Part shown: one piece after another, positions 1-8,521 of the stretch
Numbering within the stretch: the first letter of the stretch is position 1
Layout: each line of letters opens with the position of its first letter
Source of the DNA: a virus
Virus record (IMG/VR): IMGVR_UViG_3300035212_003113
Location: 124,001-188,000 of that record
Direction: 5' to 3' (one strand)
DNA: 64,000 bases
Translations under genes and position numbers: made by a program
Notes under the pieces: generated by a model
Seen by the model: only the letters and a program-made list of their open reading frames with translations
Databases searched by the model: none
What the model was told of the DNA's origin: nothing

Positions 1-164
1 TGGAGCACGAGATTGACCCGCTTGTCAATCGAACCTATGAAAAGATTGGTACGGAGCTGGTAAATGGTGATGTGCAGACTCTACAGAATCTGGTCGGCGA
101 CCAGAAGATGAAGGACACCTTTTACGAGGACGACACTTGGGTCGACCCGCTGGACATGCCCTGA
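1..164 (+). CDS. C-terminal end of an unidentified protein (partial)
   Basis: An open frame enters from the left edge, is in frame from base 3, and stops at TGA 162-164, giving 53 visible residues. The visible part is acidic and helical-looking and ends in Asp/Trp/Pro-rich residues (TWVDPLDMP). No motif is recognisable, so no function is proposed. The next gene begins one base after the stop, so this is probably the upstream member of the same transcription unit. Confidence 0.6.
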   Translation, partial: EHEIDPLVNRTYEKIGTELVNGDVQTLQNLVGDQKMKDTFYEDDTWVDPLDMP

Positions 165-165
165 T

Positions 166-609
166 ATGATAGATGCTAAGAGATTGCACAAGTATCTTTA
201 TCTTGCGGACGTGGCAGTCTGCTGTGATATATGCGGAAAAGATACTTGGACTTGCACCCTACCAGAGAATGAAATCTTCGTAGAGCATCGCTGGCACCAT
301 GCCACCTGTCCGCTTCAAGGAAGAGCAGATGTCTATAGCGACTGGGGAGGTCATCTTGATCCGGAAGTTGCCCCATGGAGCGGCAAGGTTGTGCTGAGTG
401 CTAGGTTTGACCAAGGCAAACGCATTCATACACTGTGGCTAGAGACACATGATTCAAAGCGCTATCGTATAGTTCCTATTTCAGAGTTCGGATTGTATGA
501 CGCAGACCCTTGCTTGCTTGACGGCAAAGATGTGCATATAGTCGGCAGCCTTGTTAACAACGAAACAATTTACTACTCAATGATGATGCAGAGGTTTGAA
601 CATGAGTGA
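166..609 (+). CDS. Hypothetical protein with Cys/His-rich N-terminus
   Basis: A 147-residue protein of unknown function. Near the N-terminus is a CCDICGKD stretch (about residues 19-26), followed by HRWHHATC (about 42-49). This Cys/His pattern could bind a metal, but it does not match a zinc-finger family I can name. The rest looks like a small beta-rich domain. The start ATG lies one base after the preceding stop. The 3' end overlaps the dUTPase gene by 8 bases, so the two are probably translationally coupled. Confidence 0.6.
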   Translation: MIDAKRLHKYLYLADVAVCCDICGKDTWTCTLPENEIFVEHRWHHATCPLQGRADVYSDWGGHLDPEVAPWSGKVVLSARFDQGKRIHTLWLETHDSKRYRIVPISEFGLYDADPCLLDGKDVHIVGSLVNNETIYYSMMMQRFEHE

Positions 610-1114
610 TCAGGAAACACCGGTTTTTCATTTTTGTCGATCAACGCTTAGCCCACACATCGATGCTTCTTTTCTACCCAAGAAGCAGAATAATGGCGAC
701 GCCGGATTTGATGTACGCGCAGTAATCCTGGATGATAATGGCGAGCCGGGATCAATTGCTCTTCAGCCAGATCAGGCTGTCAAAATTGATCTCGGTATTC
801 GAGTGATTGCTCCTCCTGGCTGGTGGCTTCAGCTAAATCCGCGTAGCAGTACATTTGCCAAACTGCATCTTGCCTGCCTTGTTGGCGTTGTCGACAACGG
901 CTATGAAGGACCTATGATGTTGGCTGGCAAGTATCTGCCGCCGTCAAATGAAACGATTACGATTAAACACGGTGATCGAATTGGTCAGCTCATTCCGATG
1001 CGACTCGAGCAGATGGATGCTCGCTGGGTATCGGAAGAAGAGTTTGACCTACTAAGCCGCTCGCGTAACAATACTCGCGGCACAGGCGGATTCGGCAGCA
1101 GCGGAACGAACTGA
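602..1114 (+). CDS. dut: dUTP diphosphatase (dUTPase), trimeric type
   Basis: Hydrolyses dUTP to dUMP and pyrophosphate, keeping uracil out of phage DNA and feeding dTMP synthesis. All five motifs of the trimeric family are present in order: DAGFDVRA (33-40), PRSS (80-83), GVVDNGYEG with the catalytic Asp (95-103), GDRIGQLI (124-131), and the Gly-rich C-terminal arm RGTGGFGSSG (159-168). At 170 residues it is slightly longer than cellular enzymes, with a loop after motif 1. ATG 602 is chosen over TTG 596 because an AGAGG site sits 7 bases upstream. A thymidylate kinase at 13007 fits the same thymidine-supply role. Confidence 0.95.
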   Translation: MSDQETPVFHFCRSTLSPHIDASFLPKKQNNGDAGFDVRAVILDDNGEPGSIALQPDQAVKIDLGIRVIAPPGWWLQLNPRSSTFAKLHLACLVGVVDNGYEGPMMLAGKYLPPSNETITIKHGDRIGQLIPMRLEQMDARWVSEEEFDLLSRSRNNTRGTGGFGSSGTN

Positions 1115-1131
1115 AGGGACAAGGCAGGAAG

Positions 1132-2703
1132 TTGAAACCACTCAAAGAGCATTATCCATTTCCTGCCTTTCGCCCTGGCGTAGAGGAGCTGCTTGACGCG
1201 CTAGACAGCAGCGAGCAAAAGAAATACTTTATTATACGCGGCAGAACAGGGTCAGGCAAAAGCGCAATTTCAGTTGCACTTTCGCGAAAGTACGAAGCAC
1301 ACATCCTAACTGCCACTAAGCTCCTACAGGACCAGTATTCAGGCACTCCTGTATTCAATGCGGAGTTCGTGCTCAAAGGCAAGAGCAATTATTCTTGTAC
1401 TATTTCTGGCGGCAGCATGTCTGATGCGCCATGTGGTAGCAGGAAGCTGCTTCAGCTAGGTAAGGCAAAATACAGCTTGCCGGAGAATACGCAGGCCGAG
1501 TTGCGACAGGCATGTGCCAAAAATAACAGGTGCGAGTATTACCAGAAAAAGTATGCACTGCCGCATACAGCTGGCGGGATCCTGAACTATGACCTGGCAT
1601 TTTCTAGCGCCTTTACCGGAAAAGCTATTATCCTTGACGAAGCACATAACTTCATCGACAAGGTGCTGGACTTCTATTCTCTAGAGATTCCTGTAAAACG
1701 CATCGTCTCGCTGCTTAAAATAAAAGACCTGCCAAATCAAACCAATTACGCTGACTGGCTAAAGCGTGTTCGCGGTGCTGCGGCTATCCGTGCCGAAGTA
1801 TCATCTGATGCAAAAACAATCGAGCAGTGTAAGCAGATCGCAGACCGAGTATCTGCCATTCTACAGGAGGCGCGCCTGCCAGGCGACTTCTATGTAGACT
1901 CAGAAAACGAAAAGGTGCAGATTAAACCAATCTATCCGCATAGCATTGCGCATAAATTTTTGTCGCGCTTTGAAAAGATCTTTTTTCTTTCAGCCACAAT
2001 AGACGCAAAGTTTGCAGAAGTACTTGGCCTTGAGCCCGAGCGCACAGCAGAATTTAATCTAGAGTCCAGCTTTCCACTTGAAAATCGGCCTATTTACTTT
2101 CCGAAAGACATACCTACGATCAACTACTCTACCAAGTTTGATCGCAGCCTGCCTTGTATCCAGTTGCTTGATTCAATTCTAGAGCGGCATCAGGGCCAAC
2201 GCGGAATTATACACACCTCGAATTATCGAGTATTTAATGCGCTACAGCTAATGTACGGCACAAATAAGCGCTTTACTTGGGTCGAACAGGGTGCCAATAA
2301 AAGCCTGGCGCTATCGGCGCATCGGGCACAACCAGACTCTGTATTAGTAAGTCCTTCCATGATGGAAGGCGTAGACCTTGCAGGCGATCTAGGCAGGTTT
2401 CAGGTTATTCTAAAACTGCCGTTTCCAGCCCGTTCGGACTACATGGAAGCGCTAAATAACGCCATGCCAGGTATCTATGAAATGGCAACCCGTAATGCTC
2501 TAGTGCAGGCATATGGTCGCGCGGTAAGATCAGATGATGACTGGGCTCATACTTATGTGCTGGACGGTAGCTTGCGATTTATGCTTGAAAGTATCGATTC
2601 ATATTTTGCTAAAGCAGTACGCATGGGTTCATGGGAAAAGCTCAAGGGAGCTTTGCAGTCTGGTGCTATTGGCCAAGATATAAAAGCAAAGCAGGAGAAG
2701 TGA
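1132..2703 (+). CDS. XPD/DinG-like superfamily 2 DNA helicase with probable 4Fe-4S cluster
   Basis: ATP-driven 5'-3' DNA unwinding is the expected activity of the XPD/DinG/Rad3 family. In 523 residues I see Walker A GRTGSGKS (37-44), DEAH (169-172), the motif III-like SATID near 290, and motif VI QAYGRAVR (about 459-466). Four cysteines (89, 101, 128, 134) lie between Walker A and DEAH, as the Fe-S cluster ligands do in XPD and DinG. The only plausible start is TTG 1132, behind a purine-rich GGCAGGAA stretch. The stop overlaps the next ATG by one base. The lack of a fused exonuclease domain argues against the long Gram-positive DinG form. Confidence 0.88.
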   Translation: MKPLKEHYPFPAFRPGVEELLDALDSSEQKKYFIIRGRTGSGKSAISVALSRKYEAHILTATKLLQDQYSGTPVFNAEFVLKGKSNYSCTISGGSMSDAPCGSRKLLQLGKAKYSLPENTQAELRQACAKNNRCEYYQKKYALPHTAGGILNYDLAFSSAFTGKAIILDEAHNFIDKVLDFYSLEIPVKRIVSLLKIKDLPNQTNYADWLKRVRGAAAIRAEVSSDAKTIEQCKQIADRVSAILQEARLPGDFYVDSENEKVQIKPIYPHSIAHKFLSRFEKIFFLSATIDAKFAEVLGLEPERTAEFNLESSFPLENRPIYFPKDIPTINYSTKFDRSLPCIQLLDSILERHQGQRGIIHTSNYRVFNALQLMYGTNKRFTWVEQGANKSLALSAHRAQPDSVLVSPSMMEGVDLAGDLGRFQVILKLPFPARSDYMEALNNAMPGIYEMATRNALVQAYGRAVRSDDDWAHTYVLDGSLRFMLESIDSYFAKAVRMGSWEKLKGALQSGAIGQDIKAKQEK

Positions 2704-4007
2704 TGGCAGAGAAAAATTTCTTGGACAAGCTAAAGCAGAAGGCCGGCGAAGTATTAGGTCACCCGTATTTGCAGCAGGCTTCGTCGCTGGGAAATAATCT
2801 GCTTGAAATTACTGCTAATCTCACGCACAATAAAAATCCGCTCAGCATTGGATCTGCTGTGCTTGCTGGAGCAAATGTAATTGCGGATGCCCTGAACGTC
2901 GAATTCACCAATCCTATAAACTTCTACGCATCAAAGCACGACCTGCGCGTACATGACGGACACCTTCACAAGCTCCTGTTGCGCTCCGGAGTTACCAGCC
3001 AATTCCCGCTCGCAACTGTTCTTAAGTATGATACAATGAGTTTTGTAAAGCTGGCTTTTAGCGAAGAGTCGGCCATGTACTGGATTAAGCAAGTGCCACA
3101 GGTAAAGTCGTATGACGTCTATGCTGCGACAGACGAATCTGCAAATCAATACTGGGTTAGTCCTAATTTCGACAGCTCATTGGTACACAATTTTCTGTGG
3201 AGTAAGTTTAAAAACGGCATAAATCTATCCTATGGCAGCTCTGCTGATGATCATTCAGGACTAGACGTAGAAATCTCAGAGCTTCCAGACCTAGGGACAT
3301 ATACCGAGCTAACCGAGCGGTCTGCTGCGGAAATGGTCGACTACATCAAGCTTTCAAAGAGCATTGGAATAAGCCGCAGCTTCCTGCTGTACGGCAAGCC
3401 TGGAACTGGCAAGACAAGCTGGACCGAGCAGATCGCGAAGTCATTCGGTAGCCGGCTTGTCAAGGTAGACTCCTCATTCTTAGAGCAAGTAGATAATAAA
3501 GAGATTGAGCAGATCCTGTCGCTGCTTAAGCCAGAGCTGGTACTGTTTGACGATTTTGATCGGGTTGATTTCGAAGAATTCGAAGGCAAGTTCCTCTATA
3601 TAACCGAGAACTTAAAGCGCAAATATCCTAATATTGCGTTCTTTGCTACCGCCAACAACACCGAGGTCATTGGCGAAGCTCTTATGCGACCAGGCCGTTT
3701 TGATGAGAAGTACGAGTTCTCTTGCCCAACATCAAAAGCTTGCCTAGAGATAATGGACGTTTACGCTAAGAATCTTGGCGTGCAAATTGATGCTGCGGAT
3801 GCCATGCTAGCGATATCAAAATACAGCCTTACTCCGGCAGAGTGCAAGGAGATAGTTCTGCGGTTGCGCCTACGCCCCGGCCTCAAGATAAAGGCGATAG
3901 TTGCAGATCTTAAGAAGTTTGAGATCACTGACGACAATGACGGTGAGCCCTTGCCAGAGCAAGGCGCAAAAAAGCGCGGTCGCCCGCGAAAGAACCCAGA
4001 AGAATGA
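2703..4007 (+). CDS. AAA+ ATPase with C-terminal AT-hook-like tail
   Basis: A 434-residue protein. The first 220 residues match nothing I recognise and carry a hydrophobic stretch around 50-65. They are followed by one classical AAA+ module: Walker A GKPGTGKT (231-238), Walker B LVLFDDFD (279-286), and a sensor/arginine-finger region containing ATANN and RPGRFD. The module resembles the Bcs1/FtsH/spastin branch rather than a helicase loader. The last 20 residues contain KKRGRPRKNP, a canonical AT-hook core (RGRP flanked by basic residues), suggesting DNA contact. The start overlaps the helicase stop and the end overlaps a glycosyltransferase gene. The function of the remodelling activity is unknown. 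Confidence 0.82.
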   Translation: MAEKNFLDKLKQKAGEVLGHPYLQQASSLGNNLLEITANLTHNKNPLSIGSAVLAGANVIADALNVEFTNPINFYASKHDLRVHDGHLHKLLLRSGVTSQFPLATVLKYDTMSFVKLAFSEESAMYWIKQVPQVKSYDVYAATDESANQYWVSPNFDSSLVHNFLWSKFKNGINLSYGSSADDHSGLDVEISELPDLGTYTELTERSAAEMVDYIKLSKSIGISRSFLLYGKPGTGKTSWTEQIAKSFGSRLVKVDSSFLEQVDNKEIEQILSLLKPELVLFDDFDRVDFEEFEGKFLYITENLKRKYPNIAFFATANNTEVIGEALMRPGRFDEKYEFSCPTSKACLEIMDVYAKNLGVQIDAADAMLAISKYSLTPAECKEIVLRLRLRPGLKIKAIVADLKKFEITDDNDGEPLPEQGAKKRGRPRKNPEE

Positions 4008-5077
4008 AAAAGATTAATTTTGTATCTCCTATAAAGACCCAGATGGGATATGCCCAGATGGCTCGTCTTATCTGGCCTGCACTAAAGCAGGCGGGTCAGG
4101 TCGGATGCCATGACATAGATATGCAAACCACGGGCGCCGAATTAGGGCCTGTTAATCGCGAAATGCTTGCCGCCAAATTTAACAGCAGCCCTGATGTTAC
4201 CATAGTTAACATGGTACCAGTATTGTGGCGGCGACTGGCTGGACAGAGCAGGAATATAGGCTATACCACATTTGAAGCCGACAGCATTCCGCGCGACTGG
4301 ACACAGACTATAAACTCTTTTGACTGCTGCTGGACAACATCTGAGTGGAACAAGTCAGTCATGGAGAACTCTGGAGTACTTAAGCCAATCCGCGTTGTCA
4401 CTCCTATCGCTGAGGCACCGGCTGTAACTGCGCCAGAGGAAGAAAAATTTACCTTCTTAGCTTCATTCCAGTGGAGTGAGCGCAAGAATCCCGGCGCGCT
4501 TATAAAGGCATTCTGCGCTGCATTTAATGGCAGCCCGGATGTGCGACTAGTAATTAAGACGCACGTAAGCTCTAATGCAGCTGCATCGAGTACTGCCGTG
4601 CAAAAAGATATTGCATCTTTGCTGTCTGGCATACAGACTCGCAAACCTCCAGATATAAAAGTAAACTGCAATATCGAGTCGGCCGCCAGCATCCAAAAGC
4701 TTAATGCTTCGTCGCATGCTCATTTTAGCATGTCTCATGGAGAAGGCTGGGGGCTTCCTGCATGGGAAGCGGCTCTAGCTGGCAAGCCGGTAATAGCTCC
4801 AGGTTGGTCGGCAACATCTGAGTGGCTTGGTAGCAACTATCCGTACAAGGTGCGATATAATATGACTCCGGTATCTGGAGTTAGCCGAGAGATCTCTCCA
4901 TTCTTTGATATCTCAATGAGCTGGGCAGAGCCACACATTGATGATGCTGTAGACAAGCTGCGATATGTGGTAAAGAACTATTCGACAGCAGCCGAAGTTG
5001 CACGGCAGCGTGCGGCAGAGCTGCTGCAAGAATACAGTGAAGAACGTACGCTGTCCGCTATAATCAATAGCATCTGA
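4004..5077 (+). CDS. Glycosyltransferase, GT4-like (GT-B fold)
   Basis: Predicted to transfer a sugar from an activated donor to an unknown acceptor. The C-terminal half carries the GT4 donor-site signature: FSMSHGEGWGLPAWEAA followed by GKPVIAPGWSATSEW (about residues 243-272), with the EGWGLPxxE loop that holds the nucleotide-sugar. The middle has FLASFQWSERKNP, the usual first strand of the C-terminal Rossmann domain. It starts at an ATGA overlap with the AAA+ gene, and a second glycosyltransferase follows 10 bases downstream, so the pair probably acts together. Phage glycosyltransferases modify DNA, virion proteins or host surface glycans; the sequence does not say which. Confidence 0.85.
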   Translation: MKKINFVSPIKTQMGYAQMARLIWPALKQAGQVGCHDIDMQTTGAELGPVNREMLAAKFNSSPDVTIVNMVPVLWRRLAGQSRNIGYTTFEADSIPRDWTQTINSFDCCWTTSEWNKSVMENSGVLKPIRVVTPIAEAPAVTAPEEEKFTFLASFQWSERKNPGALIKAFCAAFNGSPDVRLVIKTHVSSNAAASSTAVQKDIASLLSGIQTRKPPDIKVNCNIESAASIQKLNASSHAHFSMSHGEGWGLPAWEAALAGKPVIAPGWSATSEWLGSNYPYKVRYNMTPVSGVSREISPFFDISMSWAEPHIDDAVDKLRYVVKNYSTAAEVARQRAAELLQEYSEERTLSAIINSI

Positions 5078-5087
5078 CTGGAGATAT

Positions 5088-5771
5088 ATGAACCTGGCCA
5101 TGACAATGACGGCATTTCGCCGAGCAGATTACCTAAAGACTGTTCTTAAAAGCCTAGAGGGCAATTCTGGCACAGAAGACTATGTCCTGCATTTTGGCGT
5201 AGAACCGGTTGACCAGAACGTCATCAATGTATGTAGAGGCGTAAGCTTTATGCGTACGGTTACAACCGTAAATCCCGAGCGTCTAGGAGTACTCAAGAAT
5301 CCATTCGAGCTGCTGCGCCGCACATTTGACACTGGCGCTGACGGAGTGTTATATCTAGAGGATGACGTCGTACTTAGTCCAGATGCAGTTGCAATGGCTT
5401 CTTGGTATTTCAATCATCCTGCTGCAAACAACTATATCTGTCTAAATCTATATAACCACGACAGTGTACCAGGAGCTGATCCAGCCGCTCTATTTGGCGG
5501 AGATAAATTCTCTGCCCTTGGTATCGGCATTACGCGCCATCAGTGGAAGACGCATTTCGAGCCAAACTGGGAAAAGGATAAGCGCGGCTGGGACTTCAGC
5601 ATTACCGGCTTGCTTTCAAGCGGCATGAAGGTATTGCAGCCCCGCTACTCCCGATCACACCATATCGGTCGCGAAGGCGGAATCCATTACCGAGCAGTGC
5701 TTCATGACAAGATGTATGTGAACAATGCTCTGTGGACTGGAAACGTCAGCGACTTTAAGATCGAGGAGTGA
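5088..5771 (+). CDS. Small glycosyltransferase, GT-A fold
   Basis: A 227-residue protein with a GT-A type N-terminus (TMTAFRRADYLKTVLKSL) and a metal/nucleotide-binding acidic motif LYLEDDVVLSPDA near residue 90, equivalent to the DxD of GT-A enzymes. The central GIGITRHQW and late RSHHIGREGGIHY stretches resemble the acceptor half of GnT-I/GT2-like proteins. It starts 10 bases after the GT4 gene behind TGGAGA and is followed within 3 bases by the next gene. Substrate unknown. It is shorter than stand-alone cellular GT-A enzymes, as is common in phages. Confidence 0.75.
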   Translation: MNLAMTMTAFRRADYLKTVLKSLEGNSGTEDYVLHFGVEPVDQNVINVCRGVSFMRTVTTVNPERLGVLKNPFELLRRTFDTGADGVLYLEDDVVLSPDAVAMASWYFNHPAANNYICLNLYNHDSVPGADPAALFGGDKFSALGIGITRHQWKTHFEPNWEKDKRGWDFSITGLLSSGMKVLQPRYSRSHHIGREGGIHYRAVLHDKMYVNNALWTGNVSDFKIEE

Positions 5772-5774
5772 GGA

Positions 5775-6338
5775 ATGAAAGGCGAAGTAATTCCATTTGG
5801 GCAGATCGCTCCTGACAAGCTAGTGGAAAAAACCCTTGTAGGTCTTGAGGCCGAGAAAGGTCGCTTCGAACTACACGAGGTGGTGACAAAGGTTGCTACA
5901 GGTCAAGATCACGCCGACATGCTAATCTGCCGCTCCTTTATAGAGCCAGACAAGATAAAGACGATTAGCTTCTGGACTGACCTTGAAAAGCAGATTTTTC
6001 TACCAGAAAAGGCCGCCAGCATCTCCGACTTTGTTTTCGTTGCGCCGCTGAATACATCTGCTTTAGCTAGCGATGCAGCACAAGCTGATCTGTCTAATGT
6101 AATCCTACGCGGAGAAAAAGCGCTTGTGTATTATGCTGAAAAGACCATGTCTAGTGGACGCATTAAGTTTGCCCTCATTCAGCAGACTGGCAAAAACTTC
6201 GAGCTATATGAGCTGATGTCTGGTGCAGTACCTCGTCGCAGCAATCCTATTAAGTTGTACACCAAGTATGATGTTGAGTGCAACACAAAGCGCCTCTCCA
6301 AGCTTGGCTACAAAGAAAAGCAACTGCACGCCAAATGA
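5775..6338 (+). CDS. Degenerate WGR-like protein, paralogue of the gene at 45688
   Basis: A 187-residue protein. Its middle (DMLICRSFIEPDKIKTISF, WTDLEKQIFLPEKAAS) aligns clearly with the middle of the protein at 45688-46449 (DMLVLSGLISKEVRTLTY, WTDFDAELILPKTAAS), so the two are paralogues. The C-terminus sits where the other protein has a WGR domain and ends in a similar GYKE turn, but it lacks the WGR tripeptide itself. WGR domains bind broken or nicked DNA ends in other proteins. The gene is two genes upstream of the DNA ligase, which has a related N-terminus, so a role in DNA-end handling is plausible but inferred. Confidence 0.6.
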   Translation: MKGEVIPFGQIAPDKLVEKTLVGLEAEKGRFELHEVVTKVATGQDHADMLICRSFIEPDKIKTISFWTDLEKQIFLPEKAASISDFVFVAPLNTSALASDAAQADLSNVILRGEKALVYYAEKTMSSGRIKFALIQQTGKNFELYELMSGAVPRRSNPIKLYTKYDVECNTKRLSKLGYKEKQLHAK

Positions 6339-6946
6339 AGCTCGAGTTATACATAATCAGATATGGCAGCCGAGAAGAGTTGCTAGATTCAGAGCATTCT
6401 GATGTATGTGTAACAATCGTCATGGCCCTACCACCAGAAATACGCGCTAGGATTAGCGGAGTAGGACCAAGCTGGACGAGTAGTAGTGGAGATGGCAACG
6501 TTGAATTGCGTTTTTCTCCTGGCACATTTATAGTCAGCCGCGTAGACAGGAATATATTTGTACCGTTTTTTCTAGAGGATGCAGGTAGTTTTGGTTTGCT
6601 CCGCTGGCAAATGGCAAGATATGCTCGCACCGGATTATGGATTGAGCCACGAGAAGGCATCAATTCTAGCACACTAGGATTTAGGACTCCGCATTCAAAA
6701 TGGGAACGAGTGGAGATGTTTGCCCTGGTAGGTGCTGCTCCACTTATTTTTCCACTGTTAGTACTAGCTGACAATGTTTTAAAAACAGTCAGAAGGATAA
6801 CTGGCTATTTTAAAAACGCGTTGCGCCGGGCGCTACCAACGCGCGCGCCCGCGCGGGCGCGCGGCGGGGCGGCGGCGGCGGCGGGGCCGCGCGCGGGGCG
6901 CGGGGGCGGGGGCGCCCGGCGCCGAACTTGGCAAGATATAAAATGA
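6335..6946 (+). CDS. Putative membrane protein with all-G/C-encoded Arg/Gly/Ala tail
   Basis: A 203-residue protein of unknown function. Residues about 1-125 are an unrecognised soluble domain. A hydrophobic segment (FALVGAAPLIFPLLVLA) at about 129-145 is likely membrane-spanning. The last 35 residues are Arg/Gly/Ala-rich and are encoded by an 84-base run containing only G and C (6841-6924), unlike anything else in the gene. The start at 6335 overlaps the upstream stop (ATGA) and the stop overlaps the ligase start in the same way. If the G/C run is a sequencing or assembly error, the true C-terminus differs. Confidence 0.55.
   Translation: MKLELYIIRYGSREELLDSEHSDVCVTIVMALPPEIRARISGVGPSWTSSSGDGNVELRFSPGTFIVSRVDRNIFVPFFLEDAGSFGLLRWQMARYARTGLWIEPREGINSSTLGFRTPHSKWERVEMFALVGAAPLIFPLLVLADNVLKTVRRITGYFKNALRRALPTRAPARARGGAAAAAGPRAGRGGGGARRRTWQDIK
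6841..6924 (+). repeat. 84-base block made only of G and C
   Basis: Every base from 6841 to 6924 is G or C, with short GCGC and GGC runs and later G-tracts (GGGG, GGGG, GGGGG, GGGGG) separated by 1-8 bases that could fold as a G-quadruplex. The flanks are ordinary mixed sequence, so the change is abrupt. It is read through in frame by the gene at 6335. It may be a real structured element, a simple-sequence expansion, or an assembly/base-calling artefact; sequence alone cannot decide. Confidence 0.8.
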
Positions 6947-8058
6947 GGTTTAATGTGAGTGAAGCTTTTTCAATGCCATCTCTTTATTCTAGGACTGAGA
7001 CCGGTGCCGTCCAGGTTTGGATTGTAGAGGTCGAAGACAATCGCTTTAGAACAATCAGTGGCCAACTAGAGGGCAAGAAGATCACTTCAGAATGGACTGT
7101 CTGCCACGGCAAGAACACTGGTCGCAAGAATGCTACAACAGATGATCAGCAGGCACAGGCAGAAGCGGCTGCAAAGTGGAAAAAGAAGCTAGAGTCGGGC
7201 TACCGCGAATCGGTAGACCAGATTGACCAGCGAGCCTTTATCGAACCGATGCTTGCCAAAAACTACCCGGACTACGCCGACGAGATCCGGTTCCCGGTGT
7301 TCTCCCAGCCAAAGTATGACGGCATCCGCTGTGTGGTAGATGCCTCTTCTATGCGCACCAGGAACGGTAAGGCTATCCTTAGTGCACCCCATATTCAGGC
7401 AGCCCTTGCCCCGATTTTTGAAAAATTTCCAAATTTGGTGCTTGATGGCGAGCTGTACTGCGACAAGCTTGCAAACGACTTTAACAAGATTTGTTCGCTA
7501 GTTAAGAAAACAAAACCAGCGGAAGCTGACCTTGTTGAGAGCGCTGTCAGCATTCAATACTGGATTTATGATATCGCAGACTCCTCTCTAGCATTTTCGC
7601 AGCGAACTGCCTGGATAAAAGACAATATCCCCGCCAGCGATTGCATAAAGATCGTTCCTACTGAGCAAGTAGACGACGCTAGCCGGCTAGATGCACTGTA
7701 CACCAAGTACATGGACGAGGGTTACGAAGGACAGATGGTGCGCCTCGACAGCAAGTACGAGTTCAAGCGCAGTCGCTCGCTCCTAAAGCGCAAGGAATTC
7801 GTTGACGAGGAGTTCAAGATCCTAGGAATTATCGAGGGCGAAGGCAACAAGACCGGCATGGCCGGGTCAATGATCTTTAAAAATGCCGCCGGATCGCAAT
7901 TTAATTCAAACATAAAGGGTGACCGGGAATACCTGCGCAGTCTGCTGCTAAACTCAGGGACAATCGTAGGCAAGCTTGCAACAGTAAAATACTTCAATCT
8001 AACGCCTGATGGCGTGCCGCGTTTTCCTTATGTCGTGGCAATCAGAGATTACGAGTGA
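6943..8058 (+). CDS. ATP-dependent DNA ligase with N-terminal WGR-like domain
   Basis: Seals nicks in duplex DNA using ATP. The adenylated lysine is K124 in PKYDGIR (motif I). Other motifs seen are LDGELY (167-172, motif III), GYEGQMVR (motif IV region) and LLKRKEF (motif V). Residues about 10-92 precede the adenylation domain and have the strand pattern and EWTVCHGKNTGR turn typical of WGR-like N-termini of phage ligases. The start is set at ATG 6943, which overlaps the upstream stop; a TTG at 6928 would add five residues. At 371 residues it is T7/T4-like in size, with nucleotidyltransferase plus OB fold and no BRCT. Confidence 0.93.
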   Translation: MRFNVSEAFSMPSLYSRTETGAVQVWIVEVEDNRFRTISGQLEGKKITSEWTVCHGKNTGRKNATTDDQQAQAEAAAKWKKKLESGYRESVDQIDQRAFIEPMLAKNYPDYADEIRFPVFSQPKYDGIRCVVDASSMRTRNGKAILSAPHIQAALAPIFEKFPNLVLDGELYCDKLANDFNKICSLVKKTKPAEADLVESAVSIQYWIYDIADSSLAFSQRTAWIKDNIPASDCIKIVPTEQVDDASRLDALYTKYMDEGYEGQMVRLDSKYEFKRSRSLLKRKEFVDEEFKILGIIEGEGNKTGMAGSMIFKNAAGSQFNSNIKGDREYLRSLLLNSGTIVGKLATVKYFNLTPDGVPRFPYVVAIRDYE

Positions 8059-8061
8059 AAC

Positions 8062-8520
8062 ATGAAAATAACTAAAGCATCAACCGCTGGAATTGAATTA
8101 ATCAAGAAATTCGAGTCATTCGTCGCCAAGCCTTATAAGTGCAGCGCCGGAGTGCCAACAATTGGCTACGGTGCAACGTACTATCCGGATGGTCGCAAGG
8201 TGACTCTGAATGATCCGCCCATTAGCGAAGCGTACGCAGTCTCGCTGTTAGAAGAGATGCTGGTTTCATTTGAGAAGTCAGTAGATTCTTTTTGCCGTGA
8301 TGACGTTAATCAGAATCAGTTCGACGCTCTTGTTTGCTTTGCCTATAACATAGGGACGAGCGCTCTAAAAAAGAGCACGCTGTTAAAGAAAGTAAACGAA
8401 AACCCGGCGGATCCTACGATCCGAGCGGAGTTCTTGAAGTGGAACAAGGCTGCTGGGCGAGTGCTAAAGGGCCTAACTCGTCGTCGCGAAGAAGAGGCGG
8501 CGCTCTATTTCAAAGCCTGA
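8062..8520 (+). CDS. Endolysin, GH24 lysozyme (muramidase)
   Basis: Cleaves the MurNAc-GlcNAc bond of peptidoglycan at the end of infection. The T4-lysozyme/R21 family catalytic triad spacing E-x8-(D/C)-x5-T is met by E18, C27 and T33 in KFESFVAKPYKCSAGVPTIG. The following GYG and the later FDALVCFAYNIGTSAL helix are family hallmarks. At 152 residues it is one minimal domain with no cell-wall-binding domain. No signal peptide or SAR segment is visible, so it needs a holin or other exit route. It begins 3 bases after the ligase stop; small genes with hydrophobic stretches follow. Confidence 0.95.
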   Translation: MKITKASTAGIELIKKFESFVAKPYKCSAGVPTIGYGATYYPDGRKVTLNDPPISEAYAVSLLEEMLVSFEKSVDSFCRDDVNQNQFDALVCFAYNIGTSALKKSTLLKKVNENPADPTIRAEFLKWNKAAGRVLKGLTRRREEEAALYFKA

Positions 8521-8521
8521 A

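Noticed and set aside
596-601. TTG start for dUTPase two codons before ATG 602
   Set aside because: ATG 602 has properly spaced AGAGG; TTG 596 would overlap the site.
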